Below are positions 1-11,045 of a stretch of DNA of 64,000 nt, piece by piece. The notes beneath the pieces are model-generated. The model saw nothing but the letters and a program-made list of their open reading frames with translations. It made no database searches and was not told the origin of the DNA. The DNA comes from Pterois miles. Taxonomy: Eukaryota > Chordata > Actinopteri > Perciformes > Scorpaenidae. Location of the stretch: the NCBI GenBank assembly GCA_947000775.1, contig CAMQGK010000008.1, forward strand, positions 3,986,001-4,050,000. Direction: 5' to 3'. The translations under genes and the position numbers were made by a program. How positions within the stretch are numbered: the stretch's first letter is position 1; every line of letters starts with the position of its first letter.

Positions 1-165
1 AGTAGACTCATTTTCTTATAGACGTTTATACAATCAGACTTCTTTTAGCAACCAGAGGAGTCGCCTCCTGCTGGCTGTTAGAAAGAAAGAAGTTTAAGGT
101 ACTTCAGCATTGGCTTCACTTCTCAACCAGACGTTGCCGACTGGTAAAGAGGTTAGATAGTGTAC
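1..165 (+). repeat. Interspersed repeat family A, 3' part (cut by window edge)
   Basis: The segment matches the 3' portion of copies at 29988-30146 and 47670-47825. Shared landmarks are a block near GAGGAGTCGCCTCCTGCTGG and a block near CTTCAGCATTGGCTTCACTT. Its 5' part lies outside the window. No terminal inverted repeat or coding sequence was seen, so the class is left open. It is recognised only by its recurrence within this window and by a general resemblance to common teleost repeats. Confidence 0.75.
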
Positions 166-1590
166 TGAGTTTTTTCCTCTTCAAAACAGCTGCTGGAAGA
201 ACACAACATGGATGAGAGGTTGAACAAAAACACTAAATTTGCAGGCGTGAAACCAAAACGAGCTGAAAATCTTCATATAGCTGTGAAGAACTGGAGAGTC
301 TGGTGAGATTGTTTGTTGGTTTGTCGTGTATGACACCTTTCACATTATACATAGTCATTTGACCCAAGATTCACACAGAAATACTGATTAGTGGAGGTTT
401 AAGCCCACACAAAGGCTTGTCATGTGGGTTGATGCACATCAACTCTCCAGAAAAGCAGCAATTTTGTCTCATTCACTCCCCAAACTATCGCATCCTAGTT
501 ACTGTAATTCCCCTGTCTGTGTGTGTCTGGTCTCAACAGTGGGAGTCAATTGGCACATGAAACTTCGCCGTGTGTTGCACTTTAGAGAAACTAAAACTTT
601 CAATTGATTATGTTGCGTTCAAAGGAATAATTCAACACTAAGCCAAAGTTAGAGTAATTACACTATTCTTTGGACACTTTTACAGCTTATTTGATTTAAC
701 TGGCACACAGTAACAAGAGCAACAAACAATATCAGTAAAAGAATAGTGAAAAAAAAGGATTAACATATGCCTTAAGGTTCTTTCTTTTATGATAATTACC
801 ACTGAGAAGCATGAAAGCATGTTTACAGCAGCACAGCTCATTAAAAGCTGCACAGAGTTACCCATCATCTAACTCCAGCGTCAGTGTCTAGTTTCGCAAA
901 TAGAATGGTCACCTTGCAATTAGGCTTTGGTGACACAGTGATCTAAATGCCGTCGAAAGAGAGGCCCGCTGTCTCGGACTTGTCTCAGTCGATGCTTATT
1001 CTTAGCTGAGGACAATTACTGAAATACTGACTCATTAGTTTCCTTCACATCCTTTTCAACAAAGTGTAATCTATCTCCCTTGTAACCACATCCTGTCTGG
1101 GGTGTTTTCAATTACTCACTGTGTCCCATCCTCTGCTTTACCATCTCAGCGAAAAATCTCCCCCGTCCCTTTAACCGTCCATAGACAGCCTACAGTCGCT
1201 GCCTGTCTGTATACATTACGCCTTTTAGACCATTTCTCAATCTGCACAGAAACTCTTGTTGTCAAAGTAAAACAATGTTTGTTATTTATGCTGGTTTATG
1301 TCTGAACCGTGTCAGTACAGCAGATAAATAGCACGCCTTGCCTGGCCAAGCGCACCATATATTACAAATTATGTGGAATATTTGAAGATCATTGGTTTTC
1401 CAGGAAGAAAACGCTACATTTCTGTTGACAATATTTTCCATTTCCGTAACCTTGGTTATTTCCCTTCCCCTTCAGTCATGCATTTTCACAGGATTGCCAG
1501 TGTCATTATCTGCCCGACAGCAAAGTCCCTTGTATTTTTGACTAAATGTATGTATTTGTGATTGTGAAGCTGCAGGGTGCGGTGATATCT
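166..1590. other. Unique AT-rich DNA, nothing recognised
   Basis: Only short, uncharacteristic open frames are present. I see no repeat family, RNA gene or exon with a recognisable protein. Nothing here can be annotated beyond single-copy-looking spacer. Confidence 0.6.
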
Positions 1591-2141
1591 GCCACTCTCA
1601 GCAGCGCTCGGGGGCTTTTTGTGTGGCGCTTCAGAAAGGTGTTGTGTCCCCGAGACTCTACACCTTACCGAGCAAGACGGATTCCCAGCCAGCCAGCCTG
1701 CCTCCTGATAAGCTGCTGTGAAATCCCAGAGAGGACGGAAGGAGGGGGGATTTGATTAAAATAATCAACACGGAGGTTGAGAATATCTCCATATTTCTGC
1801 TGTGGTTCTCGACATTGTGATAGAGGAGGGCCATTCACCGACAAAAACGTCTTGTTGAGCTGAAGGAGTGTGTGTGGTAAACTGCACTTCATTTGTTTGC
1901 AGTGCTGCTAAAACAGTCTTCTCACTTATCCCCGTTGTTGGAGTGGCGCGCACTTCCAAAACTTCTTATTACCACGTTCACAGCGTCGATTTTGACAGCT
2001 TCCAATCCTCACGATGTACCCCTCCCAAAACCGCCACAGCAAAGTGTGGAGCGATCCAAAATTTGCCCAGCAGACTTTTAACATATCCCGCTTTAAATAA
2101 GCCCTGCAGCTGCTGTAGGAAACACCAGGCACGACTCCAAG
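1591..2141 (+). promoter_or_regulatory. Candidate first exon / promoter block (GC-richer, ends in a donor-like site)
   Basis: This block is visibly richer in GC and in CpG dinucleotides (about 20) than the AT-rich DNA on both sides. It ends in a good donor-like sequence, CCAAG/GTAAAT, with the exon edge at 2141. It contains a 28-codon frame at 2014-2100 that starts MYPSQNRHSK and stops before the donor; that frame could only be an upstream ORF in a 5' leader. No TATA box or coding similarity was recognised. The alternative is a conserved non-coding element or chance. The call is inference only. Confidence 0.2.
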
Positions 2142-2598
2142 GTAAATATCTCGTCCTTTAACCAATCTCATTTAAGTGCTCTGGTGTGCTTGGAGAGTAG
2201 CTGAGGACCACTGCGAAATTCATGACTTAAAGTGGAAAAAAAAAAAAACCGAGACAAATCAATAATACACGTTAGCATTTCCAACACAGTGCAGCAACTG
2301 TAGGTGAGGGTCCCTAAAATAGATAAACGATGCCAGCAACATTTAAATTATGGTAGAAATTCATCACACCAGGAGAGTGGAAGATGCGCATTAAGGTGCC
2401 ACATAATGACTGGAGCTGCCATAAGTCCCTAAATATATTCTATTCAGGTGTAAATTAGTGTGAAATATTTCACTGTTATTACATGCACCACTGATTGACA
2501 TGTTCAGCGCAACAATGCAGGGTGAAAGACAGGTCTGGCAGCATGAGGTGCTGTGACTGAAGGAAAAACAGGTGATGTTTTGAATATGTGTGAATGGA
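2142..2598. other. Unique DNA, nothing recognised
   Basis: AT-rich spacer with a short A-run near 2235. No repeat or gene signal was recognised. Confidence 0.5.
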
Positions 2599-3695
2599 TA
2601 GTAAAGCCACTGGAACCACTGGCCAATTCCTTTATTTCTGCTGTACACTGAAAACATTTGGGTTTGGCATCAAAAGATAAATGTGAGACAAGAAATCAGC
2701 ATTTCAGCTTTAATTTCCAGGTATTTACATCTGGATCGGTTACACCACTTAGAAGATAGCGAAGCTTTCTGTTGCTTAAGTGTGTCCTTCTACATTGATT
2801 ATTCAAACAATAAATAGTGCTGAATGTGTTTTGCCTGTGCAGACTGCATTTCTATTTGAAAAGGTGTCGCCAACATTAAGACCCCAGAGCTGTCTAAGGG
2901 AGAAAAGCTGAGAGAAGACGGAAAATCAATCAGAGCCATTGCACAAACATTGGCCATCGCCAGTACAACCGTTTGGAGCGTCCTGAAAACAAAAGGTGTA
3001 ACTGAGCAACAGATGTCAAACTGGCAGACCGAGGAAAACATCAGCAGCTGATGACAGAAACAATGTGAGAGCTGTAAAGAAAAACCCTAAAACTAATGTC
3101 AGGGACATCAGCAACAACCTCCAGAGGACAGGAGTGAAGGAATCACAATCAACCGACTTCAGGAACAAAAGTCCAGAAGATGCAAATCACTCATTAGCAA
3201 TAAGATCAGGATCGACAGATCGAAATTAGCCAAAAAGTGCAGGGACGAGGCTCAAAAGACTTAAACCCTACTGAGCTAAAGAGGAGACTGGATGGAGAAA
3301 CACCCAGAAACGAACAACAACTGAAAGAGGCTGCGATGAAAGCCTGGAAAAGCACCACAAAAGAAGAATGCAAAAGTTTGGTGATGTCAGTGTGTCACAG
3401 GCTTGATGCAGTTATTGCAAGCAGAGGATTTGCACCTGGATACTAAGTATTATTCACTTTAATCTATTTTAAGTCTGTTCCTATAGTTTTGCTCACCCTA
3501 AAAAGTTGGTGTTCTGTTGCCGATGTTATCTTCTAAATTGAGTAACCGATCTAGATGTAAATACCTGGAAATAAAAGCTGAGATACTGATCTCTCGTCTC
3601 ATACTCATCTTTTGATGTCAACCCAAATGTTTTCAGCGTACAGCAAAAATAAAGAAATTGGCCTCGCAGTTCCAACAGTTATGGAGGGGACTGTA
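2599..3695 (+). mobile_element. Degenerate Tc1/mariner transposon with long terminal inverted repeats
   Basis: The two ends are inverted copies over more than 150 bp. The left end (about 2601-2760) reads through CCAGGTATTTACATCTGGAT; the right end (about 3535-3693) carries the same words on the other strand. TA dinucleotides at 2599-2600 and 3694-3695 fit the TA target of the Tc1/mariner superfamily. At about 1.1 kb it is shorter than the roughly 1.6 kb expected of an intact fish element. The shortfall lies inside the transposase frame, where the catalytic core is missing. The outermost left bases are degraded, so that boundary is approximate. Confidence 0.85.
2878..3446 (+). pseudogene. Tc1-like transposase remnant lacking the DDE core
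   Basis: An intact transposase would cut and paste the surrounding element. The 5' frame (2878-3051) encodes the first helix-turn-helix, with the words LSKGEKLREDGKSIRAIAQ and STTVWSVLKTKG, then hits TGA. The following stretch still shows the second DNA-binding part (NPKTNVRDISNNLQRTGVK). The 3' frame (3237-3446) resumes at DLNPTE and ends SRGFAPGY before TAA. DLNPTE corresponds to the DLNPIE motif holding the last catalytic acid (codon at about 3273). The first two catalytic aspartates fall in the deleted interval around 3190-3237, so the copy cannot be active. This is an internally deleted, frame-broken fossil. Confidence 0.85.
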
Positions 3696-3889
3696 GGTAT
3701 ACTGTGTCTGAACCCATGGAGTAAGTTAGTAAAAACTTTCCAGCCCCAGTCTGTGTAGTTTTTGCCCCTTAAATATGGCATTTTCGAAATTTAATTTGAG
3801 GCCCACGGATGAGCAAAACACTGTTTGGTAATATGTTTCTTACTTTTGTGTTAATCTAAATGTCTAAGATGTACATTAAAAGGAGATTT

Positions 3890-4220
3890 AGTGTGCTGAC
3901 TTGACTATGCGTTGCACAAAGCTGCATGTGATTATCATAAAGTGGGCATGTCTGTAAAGGGGAGACTGGTGGGGACCCAGATAACCCATTTACATTCACA
4001 GATCTTGAGGTCAGAGGTCAAGGGACCCTTTTTGGAGCATTATTTAGCCTCCTTGGCAACAAGCTAGTATGACCTGGTTGGTACCAATAGATTTTTTAGG
4101 TGTTGGTTTTTAAACTGGGCCACTACAGCCTAAAAATCGTTGCTTTAATGCGTAGAAGAAATCAGTGACGTTAAAATTAATCAGTGTTAACATGTTTTTA
4201 TCACATTAACTTTGACTTAG
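3890..4220 (+). mobile_element. hAT-type miniature element fragment (family H, copy 1)
   Basis: The sequence matches other copies at 12537-13261 (minus), 20595-20905 (minus) and 26658-27479 (plus). Shared words include GATTATCATAAAGTGGGCAT and ACAAGCTAGTATGAC. The right side ends near TTAACTTTGAC, close to the family end (TTTGACAGCCC), but the left end is missing. It carries an intact AGGTCAGAGGTCA at 4008-4020. No coding capacity. Confidence 0.75.
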
Positions 4221-6116
4221 TCTTTTTTTTTAGTAATATAAATGGCAAATAAACACGACTACTTTAGTATATCACTAAAATCTACAAAATATTTTAGGAT
4301 TTTATCATTATTTTAACCTTCTATTTATCAAGATTTTCCCATATTATCTGTATTTTAGCACTATTTGATATTTTCTTTAGTAGTATTGTTTTCAACGGCA
4401 TGTTTGCTCATTTATGACTGTTTGTTTATGGACTCCAGCTGCAGAAGAACATTGTTGTTTGGAATAAGACTGTTATCTAGTGGTCAAATTAATAAGCCTT
4501 GCTTGGACTCGGAGAAAGCTGTAACCTATTGCAAATGAATCATATGTGTTAGTGTTGATGGTAAAATAGATCAGGATTACTCAGCACAGAGTTTAGCTTT
4601 TTTTTTTTTGTGATTCGACGCTTTGCAATTCACAGACAAATAGCAGCCGGTGTAGACAGTTGCTTCGGTGTTGCTGCTGTGACGCGAGCGCGACGCTTAC
4701 GGTCTCCACGCCATTTACCAAGTTATTTACCAATTCTTTACATCGTTCACAGGGTCGACTAGATGAACTGAATCTGACTGTGGTTCCAGATTGACATGAT
4801 AAAAGCCTGCGTTTTCAAATTATGTGATATTGTTGCTTAAGGCAATATAAAGAAAATGATTCAGATACACTGCTTTTATTTGGATGTGAAACAAAAATAA
4901 AAGAAAAAGCCTGGAAGCGGCAAACTTCTGTGGCATGATATAATGATCTGACACAACTATATTTAAAATGCCTCAAACACAAACAAAGCAAACAAATACT
5001 GTGAATTACAATACTATCTATTTATTTGTATGTAATATTTAACTTGTCTTTAATAACAGAATTGTTAAATCTTTTTTGGTGATGTCTTTCTTATACATTT
5101 ACCTGCTTTCACGTCTTCCTGTGTTTATTTGCGTGAGGTTATTTCTCCCAGAGGACGAAGGTGAACACGTACCATTACTTTCCGCCCCCCTTCTTATGTT
5201 TTTCAAGCTGAACAAAGTATAGTAATGTTCTGACTAACTGTTTAATATTTATAAAATTAAAATAGCATGTACCTGTGAGAAAACCTGACAGATAACAACA
5301 ATGAACTGCAGAGGTTGTGCAGTCGGTCTTTTTTCACAAATGAATTGTTAAAACTTCCTTCATTTTTTTTTTCCACACCAATTAACTTTACCTTCAGCAT
5401 CTTCTTCAGCTTAACAGCTGGTAGTGTCGAGTGTCACATACTATATAGAAGATGTTATACACCTTTTCTAAATTTGGTCTTTATTTGAATAGACAGAGGG
5501 AGAAGTGAGAGTAGGTAAACTCATAAGACAGACAATTAATATTATGGTACAGAAAAGTATTTTACAGTCAAGTTTTCTCTCCTTCTGAAAAATTTAAAAT
5601 GATGTTTTTAGACCATTAACCTGAGGACGTGACAATATTTTTTTACAACAATGTCCACACAGGGTTTTATTTTTTCACATCTCAAGCTGCACATAACAGA
5701 GGTCTTTCTAAACTAGCTTTTTCAGATTGCGTTCAACAGGTTTGCCATCCTCACTGAAATATCAAATGATGGCGAAATCCCATTGTATTACTCATTGTTT
5801 TGTTTGAAAGTAACAAAAGTGTTTGCTAACCAAACAAATTATTAGCCAGCCTGAGTTACTATTCCCAAAAAACTAAATTTTCCTCATCCACATGTCAGAT
5901 CTGGAGGACCAGACTGGTTGAAAAGACGATTTAATACTGCGCATGTGTCCTTAGAATCTGACCATGATCCTGACTTGACCTACTGAAACCCTGCGGTGAG
6001 GAACAGTCAGCCCTCAGAGATATCGCTTCCAGTACTCATGGACGGATTACTGAACGGGCCTGCTGTCACAGGCCCAGAGGTGGAACAGGTCTGAGGGGGC
6101 CCCTGGCCCTGAGTTT
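4221..6116. other. Unique AT-rich DNA, nothing recognised
   Basis: AT-rich sequence with short T-runs (around 4218, 4600, 5365). There is no open frame of interest and no repeat that I could place. Confidence 0.55.
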
Positions 6117-6862
6117 CAGCAAACCAGAAACCAAAAAGAGACCCAAAACAAATACAGAGAAATGCAAAAAAACAAACAAAAAGAGAGATCAAAACAACCA
6201 CAGAGACACAAAACTACTACAAAGAGACCCAAAATGGCCAAAAAAAACCACAAACTGACCAAAAAGACACATATAACAACCACAGAGACACAACATAACC
6301 AAAAAGAAACACAAAACGTCTAAAGAGACACACAATGACCAAAAACAGACAATCTACAAAGAAACACAAAATGACCTAAAAGAGACGCAAAAGGACAAAA
6401 AAAGACAAGGCAACCACAAAGAGGTGAAAACAACCAAAAATAGACACAAAATGAGACAGAAAACAACAACAAAGAGATACAAAACTACTACATAGAAACA
6501 CAAACCGACCAAAAGGAGACACAAAACTACTACAAAGAGACATAAAATAGCCAAAGAGACAAACAAAATGACCAAAAAGACACAAAATAACAAACAATAG
6601 ACACAAAATGACCAAGAAGAGACACAAAACTACTACAAAAAGACACAAAATAACCAGAGACACAGAATGACAAAAAAGACAAGATGAAAAAAAAGGTATG
6701 CAACACAACCAAAGAGACAAAATAGACACAAAACACCCCAAAAGATACAAAAGAAAAAAAAAAAGAGACACAAAATGACCAAAAAGACACAAAATAACCA
6801 AAAATAGACACGAAATAACCAAAAAGAGCCATAAAACAACCACAAATAGAACAAAGTGACAT
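6117..6862. repeat. T-poor degenerate tandem array, part 1
   Basis: Loose tandem units of about 21-24 bp built on CAAAAAGAGACACAAAATGAC, with variants containing CTACTACAAAGAGACACAA. The plus strand is very rich in A and almost free of T. This leaves long minus-strand frames rich in F, L, V and C (up to 169 codons, 6376-6885) that mimic membrane proteins but are by-products of composition. The array resumes at 7204 after a transposon insertion. Confidence 0.85.
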
Positions 6863-7203
6863 ATTTTTTGCACTATAAGGCACACTTATATCTTATCTTA
6901 AAAAAAAAAAAAAATGTGAATTTCCCCACTGTGGGACCAATAAAGGAATATCTTATCTTATATCTTATCTTAAAATCTGTTTAACTCACACTGATGAAGG
7001 ATTTGATGGATCTGTGGAAGAGGAATGAACTGAAAAGTGAGTGTATTTTTTTGTATTTCATGTGTTACAACTGAGAAATGTTGCCAGTTATTGAAGTTAT
7101 TGAGTTATTAAATGAAGTGAATAAAGTTTGACTTATCTGACCGTTTTGTTTCGCTTAATGCGCCTTATAATCCGGTGCACCTTATATTACGAAAAATAAG
7201 GCA
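6862..7203. mobile_element. Miniature DNA transposon inserted in the T-poor array
   Basis: The left end reads TTTTTTGCACTATAAGGCAC and the right end reads GCACCTTATATTACGAAAAA, which are inverted relatives of each other. The internal words GCGCCTTATAATCCGGTGCA and GAGGAATGAACTGAAAAGTG match a miniature element I recognise as common in fish genomes. Array sequence lies directly on both sides. A LINE tail (6904-6957) is nested close to the left end. There is no coding sequence, and the superfamily is not assigned. Confidence 0.7.
6886..6975 (+). mobile_element. LINE 3' tail fragment (type 1) with flanking direct repeats
   Basis: The fragment reads AATTTCCCCACTGTGGGACC, then AATAAAGGAATATCTTATCTTA, as in the tail at about 13060-13113. 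Identical 18-bp direct repeats, TTATATCTTATCTTAAAA, lie at 6886-6903 and 6958-6975. They are either a target duplication or a duplicated tail. The insert carries no coding sequence and the LINE clade cannot be decided from it. Confidence 0.7.
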
Positions 7204-7640
7204 ACCAAACAGAGACACAGAATGACGACGAAAAAACGAGACAAAATACCCACATAGAAACACAAAACTACTACGAAGAGACACAAAACAACCAAAAAGA
7301 ATCACAAAATGACTAAAAACGGACATACAACAAACCACAGAGACAACTAAAAGGAGGGCAAAAAAAAGAGACAAGGTAACTACAAAAAAAAGAGCAAAAA
7401 CCAAACACAAAAACAGAACTGACCAAAAACAGACAGAAAAGAACTACAAACAGACAGAAAGCAACCACAAAGAGACAAAAAACTACTGCAAAGAAACACA
7501 AAATAACCATAAACAGACACAAAACACCCAAAAGAGACAAAACAACAAAAACGAGACACAAAACAACAACAAAGAGACACAAAACAACATCAATGAGACA
7601 CAAAACAACATCAATGAGACACAGAATCACCAAAAAGTTT
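7204..7640. repeat. T-poor degenerate tandem array, part 2
   Basis: Continuation of the array at 6117-6862, with the same words (CAAAAAGAGACACAAAA, CTACTACGAAGAGACACAAA). A near-perfect local duplication, AACATCAATGAGACACA, occurs around 7590-7625. Minus-strand frames here are again compositional artefacts. Confidence 0.85.
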
Positions 7641-9687
7641 TCTCTTTGAATCTGGGAGCTAAGGTAGGAGCTATTCACAAGTCCAGGGGCCCATCGTATC
7701 TAATCCGTCCAGGCCGATACCCGTAATTATAGCGGAGGATACAGTCTACGCCAAAGGAAAGATGGGAAGAGACGGGGAAGCAGAAGGAAGAAAGACGGAT
7801 GACAACAGAGGGAGGGATCTTTTCCCAAACAGATGTTTTCACAGAAGTGGTGTGCAGATGATGAGACTTCTGCAGAGCTCTCTAGGAAACTTCCAGTGAT
7901 CGCCCCAGACACAAAGAGGTCAACTGCAGCCTGAAGCGAGTCGCCTTTACTCGCTATAATACGCTAAAGTGGTTCATGTGCAGTAAAAAGGATAAAATAA
8001 AAACACACCCACACCTACTGAAGTTACGGCATCAGTTGCCCTGCTTTTCTTCTCTGGCTGCTATGATCTATGCGGGACAATATTTCAGACACCACAGTAT
8101 ATGAGTGCCATAAATAAAACAGTATTAATCATCCCAACTCCCATTTGAGGCCCTTCTCACATTTATCAGGCTTTTAATATTAACATAGATTAAGGGCATG
8201 TCTCACACCTTCAGTCACTGTATGTAATCTTGCTCCAGATAAGAGCTCTGCAAAAAGGTTTCCGTCGCAACTGGGATGTGCAACACAACACCCGAGACCG
8301 AATCAATGCAAACACTGTACAGTCCCTACTATAACAGAGAGCAATGTGTAAAGTAAAGCTAAATAATGTGGGGTTAAATGGTGAAAAAGGTTTACAGCCT
8401 TATATTTCACATAAAGCATTAAGTGATTAACTTCTTTAGAGCAGAGGTTCTCAACCTTTATCAGATTCTGATCTATTCCCTCTCAGGTATGTCCCTTCGA
8501 ATCATTCATGTATACTTATATAGTCTTAGTTATGTAAAATAATAACACAAGACAAACATGTTGGAGATGCATTAAACATCTTCAGATTCAGAGAGTTAAA
8601 GAGTTATTACATTAGAACATAATCAATTAACTATTATAGCGTAGATTTCAAGGTTAAAACATTTTTTATTATATTTTTGTAAAAGAATAAAATAAATATG
8701 ATAATCTGAATTAATTATCTTTTTTCTTAAAAATGAATCATAGGAGTAAATGGTTGGCAATTCTTTTAGGAGTTGACAACTGATTGATTAATCATAGCAG
8801 CGCTAACCTTTCACAAACTATTCATGTGAAAAATTGGTGGAACACCCCTTTAACGCTAAGCTATTTTTTTTTTTTTTAATTTGGAGATGGTTTTCACTCG
8901 ACTACATAACATTTAAATTTATTGACTTGTTAGCCTAGAAGCAGTCAAAATTCAATATACTGAGTCTCAAATAGCCAACAAAATAGTCACATAGATATAA
9001 ACTCCCGTCTTTAATAACCTTAAACTCCCAGAAAAGAAAAATACAGAGGATATGACCTCGGTGTCCTCACTGGTAGCTACAGCCATGTTTATTATCAACC
9101 GCTACCCCTAATCATGCTTTAGCCAAAAATAATAATTTAATCTCAGCCCATTTATAAGCTCCTTGCTAGTATTTACTGCGCAGGTTTTACAGCTTTCTAT
9201 TATCATAGAATCGTGTCACGTTTTCTGATTAAAGGTATCACTTCAACTTCTGATGCTATTTCTCCATCCAATACACCTTTTCTTGTTCCTCCCTTCTTTT
9301 CCAGACTGGAACAAGTTGTCCAATCACAGACCTATTCCAGCCACTGCTCCAGGCTGGTATACCTCTTAAAAGGGAGGGAGGGTGCACACCAGCGCTGAAC
9401 ACTGGGTCCTGATACAGCTGAAGTGGCTCCATTTTAGATGGAGTCTACGTGATAATGAGCAGCTGTGAGGATGTGTTTATGTGTGAATGTCTGCGACTGC
9501 CATTGTGCATCTGACAATAGTCCTTGATTAAGGTGATTCAGCCTCAACGGGAGACTCAAGTTTTAAAAAAGGATGAAAATGTAGCACATACAGTAGGTGC
9601 AGGCTCACATAATGTCACTGCTGCTGACTAGCAGTCTGACGCACTGAGAGCATTTGTAATATATGTTACTGTAAAATGCAATAATTG
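7641..9687. other. Unique DNA, nothing recognised
   Basis: Mostly AT-rich spacer. Around 8445 the words GCAGAGGTTCTCAACC resemble a fragment of an old interspersed repeat, which is too little to classify. No gene signal was seen. Confidence 0.5.
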
Positions 9688-9694
9688 TACTACT

Positions 9695-9726
<32 letters not shown>

Positions 9727-9748
9727 GAATAATAATAATAATAATAAC
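9688..9748. repeat. Compound microsatellite (TAC)n-(AAT)n
   Basis: About a dozen TAC/ACC triplets (9688-9726) are followed by G and about six AAT triplets (9728-9747). Confidence 0.95.
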
Positions 9749-9940
9749 AGAAATAGATGGACAGATAGATAAATGGATGTGTGCCCAGGCACATTCACCA
9801 TAAACTTGTAGTAGTTCTGTGTATTTGTTATTTATTTTCCACTGTCATAGATTGCTATGCAACAACTTATAACAAATTGCCGATAAATTGGCACTAAATA
9901 AACTGCGTACGCTCTCTGATGACAAGACTTACGCCATGTG

Positions 9941-10290
9941 GACCCTGGTTGACCCTGGTTGACCCTGGTTGACCCTGGTTGACCCTGATGGACCCTGGTT
10001 GACCCTGGTTGACCCTGATGGACCCTGGTTGACCCTGATGGACCCTGGTTGACCCTGGTTGACCCTGATGAACCCTGGTTGACCCTGATGGACCCTGGTT
10101 GACCCTGGTTGACCCTGATGGACCCTGGTTGACCCTGATGGACCCTGGTTGACCCTGATGGACCCTGGTTGACCCTGGTTGACCCTGATGGACCCTGATG
10201 GACCCTGGTTGACCCTGGTTGACCCTGGTTGACCCTGATGGACCCTGGTTGACCCTGATGGACCCTGGTTGACCCTGATGGACCCTGATA
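9941..10290. repeat. 10-bp minisatellite, block 1 (35 units)
   Basis: Thirty-five consecutive 10-bp units alternate between GACCCTGGTT and GACCCTGATG in an irregular higher-order order, with no length change through 350 bp. One unit (10071) has AACCCTGGTT. The unit lacks stops on the minus strand, which produces a collagen-like GSTRVNQGQP frame (9929-10417) that is not a gene. The array continues at 10601 after an insertion. Confidence 0.98.
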
Positions 10291-10600
10291 AGATAAGATA
10301 AGATAAGATAACCTTTATTAATCCCCGGAGGGAACTTCGGGTGTCATAGCAGCAACAACAGTACAGATGAATACAGTAAGTAAAAAAAGTAAGTAAAAAA
10401 TAAAAGAGAAGGTGCAATGAAGGAAGGAAATTGACAATAAAATAAATAAGTTACAGTAATGAGTAAAGTTCAGCAGGTGTGTGAGTATTGTATATGCATA
10501 GTATATATATATGTAATTATATGTAATAATATACATTTAAGATAAGATAAGATAAGATATTCCTTTATTAGTCCCACAGTGGGGAAATTTGTCCAGGAGA
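10291..10600 (-). mobile_element. Two tandem LINE 3' ends (minus strand) inserted in the minisatellite
   Basis: Read on the minus strand, there are two tails in the same orientation. The first (about 10600-10541) has AATTTCCCCACTGTGGGACT and AATAAAGGAATATCTTATC, that is type 1. The second (about 10540-10291) is a longer 3' untranslated piece ending TCCGGGGATTAATAAAGGTT and (ATCTT)n, that is type 2. Neither contains coding sequence. The 10-bp array lies on both sides, so the retroposons interrupted it. Target duplications cannot be separated from the array units. Confidence 0.75.
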
Positions 10601-10800
10601 TGGACCCTGGTGGACCCTGGTTGACCCTGGTTGACCCTGATGGACCCTGGTTGACCCTGATGGACCCTGGTTGATCCTGATGGACCCTGGTTGACCCTGG
10701 TTGACCCCGATGGACCCTGGTTGACCCTGGCGGACCCTGATGGACCCTGGTTGACCCTGGTTGACCCCGATGGACCCTGGTTGACCCTGGTGGACCCTGG
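10601..10800. repeat. 10-bp minisatellite, block 2 (20 units)
   Basis: Twenty 10-bp units of TTGACCCTGG / TGGACCCTGA, with more variants (TGATCCTGA, CCCCGA, GGCGGACC) than block 1. The same array as 9941-10290, split by the LINE tails. Confidence 0.97.
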
Positions 10801-10884
10801 ATGTGGAAAATATAACTTTGGCTAGAGGCTGTACAAGGACTAGCTTTGTTTTTAGCCACCTACTAATCCCAGCATGCTAACAGT

Positions 10885-11045
10885 GAAAACTTAAGAAAAG
10901 TTTGGGGATCACCAAAGTTTCTGGGATTTATCCTCGGGGGGCATAAATATCTACTAAAGTTCATGGCAAATTATTCAGTAGATGTTGAGATATTTCAGTC
11001 TTAACGGTGGAGTGACCATCATTGCTAACCGCCACGAATGTGGCT
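10885..11045 (+). repeat. Fragment of a teleost interspersed repeat (family K)
   Basis: The words GGGGATCACCAAAGTTTCTG, GGGGGCATAAATATCTACTA and AGATGTTGAGATATTTCAGT match, by memory, a repeat common in fish genomes. There is only one copy in this window, so the call rests on recall rather than on internal comparison. Confidence 0.5.

Noticed and set aside
5470..5520. Possible SINE tail on the minus strand
   Set aside because: Only a vague likeness (CTCTGTCTATTCAAATAAAG); no head, no target duplication, too weak to annotate.
6376..6885. 169-codon minus-strand frame resembling a membrane protein
   Set aside because: It lies entirely in the T-poor tandem array. Overlapping frames are equally open, and composition alone explains the F/L/V/C content.
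9929..10417. Collagen-like 162-codon minus-strand frame (GSTRVNQGQP...)
   Set aside because: It is a translation of the 10-bp minisatellite and runs into a LINE tail; no gene structure.
9941..10800. CRISPR-like array
   Set aside because: Direct 10-bp units without spacers in a vertebrate-type sequence; this is a minisatellite.
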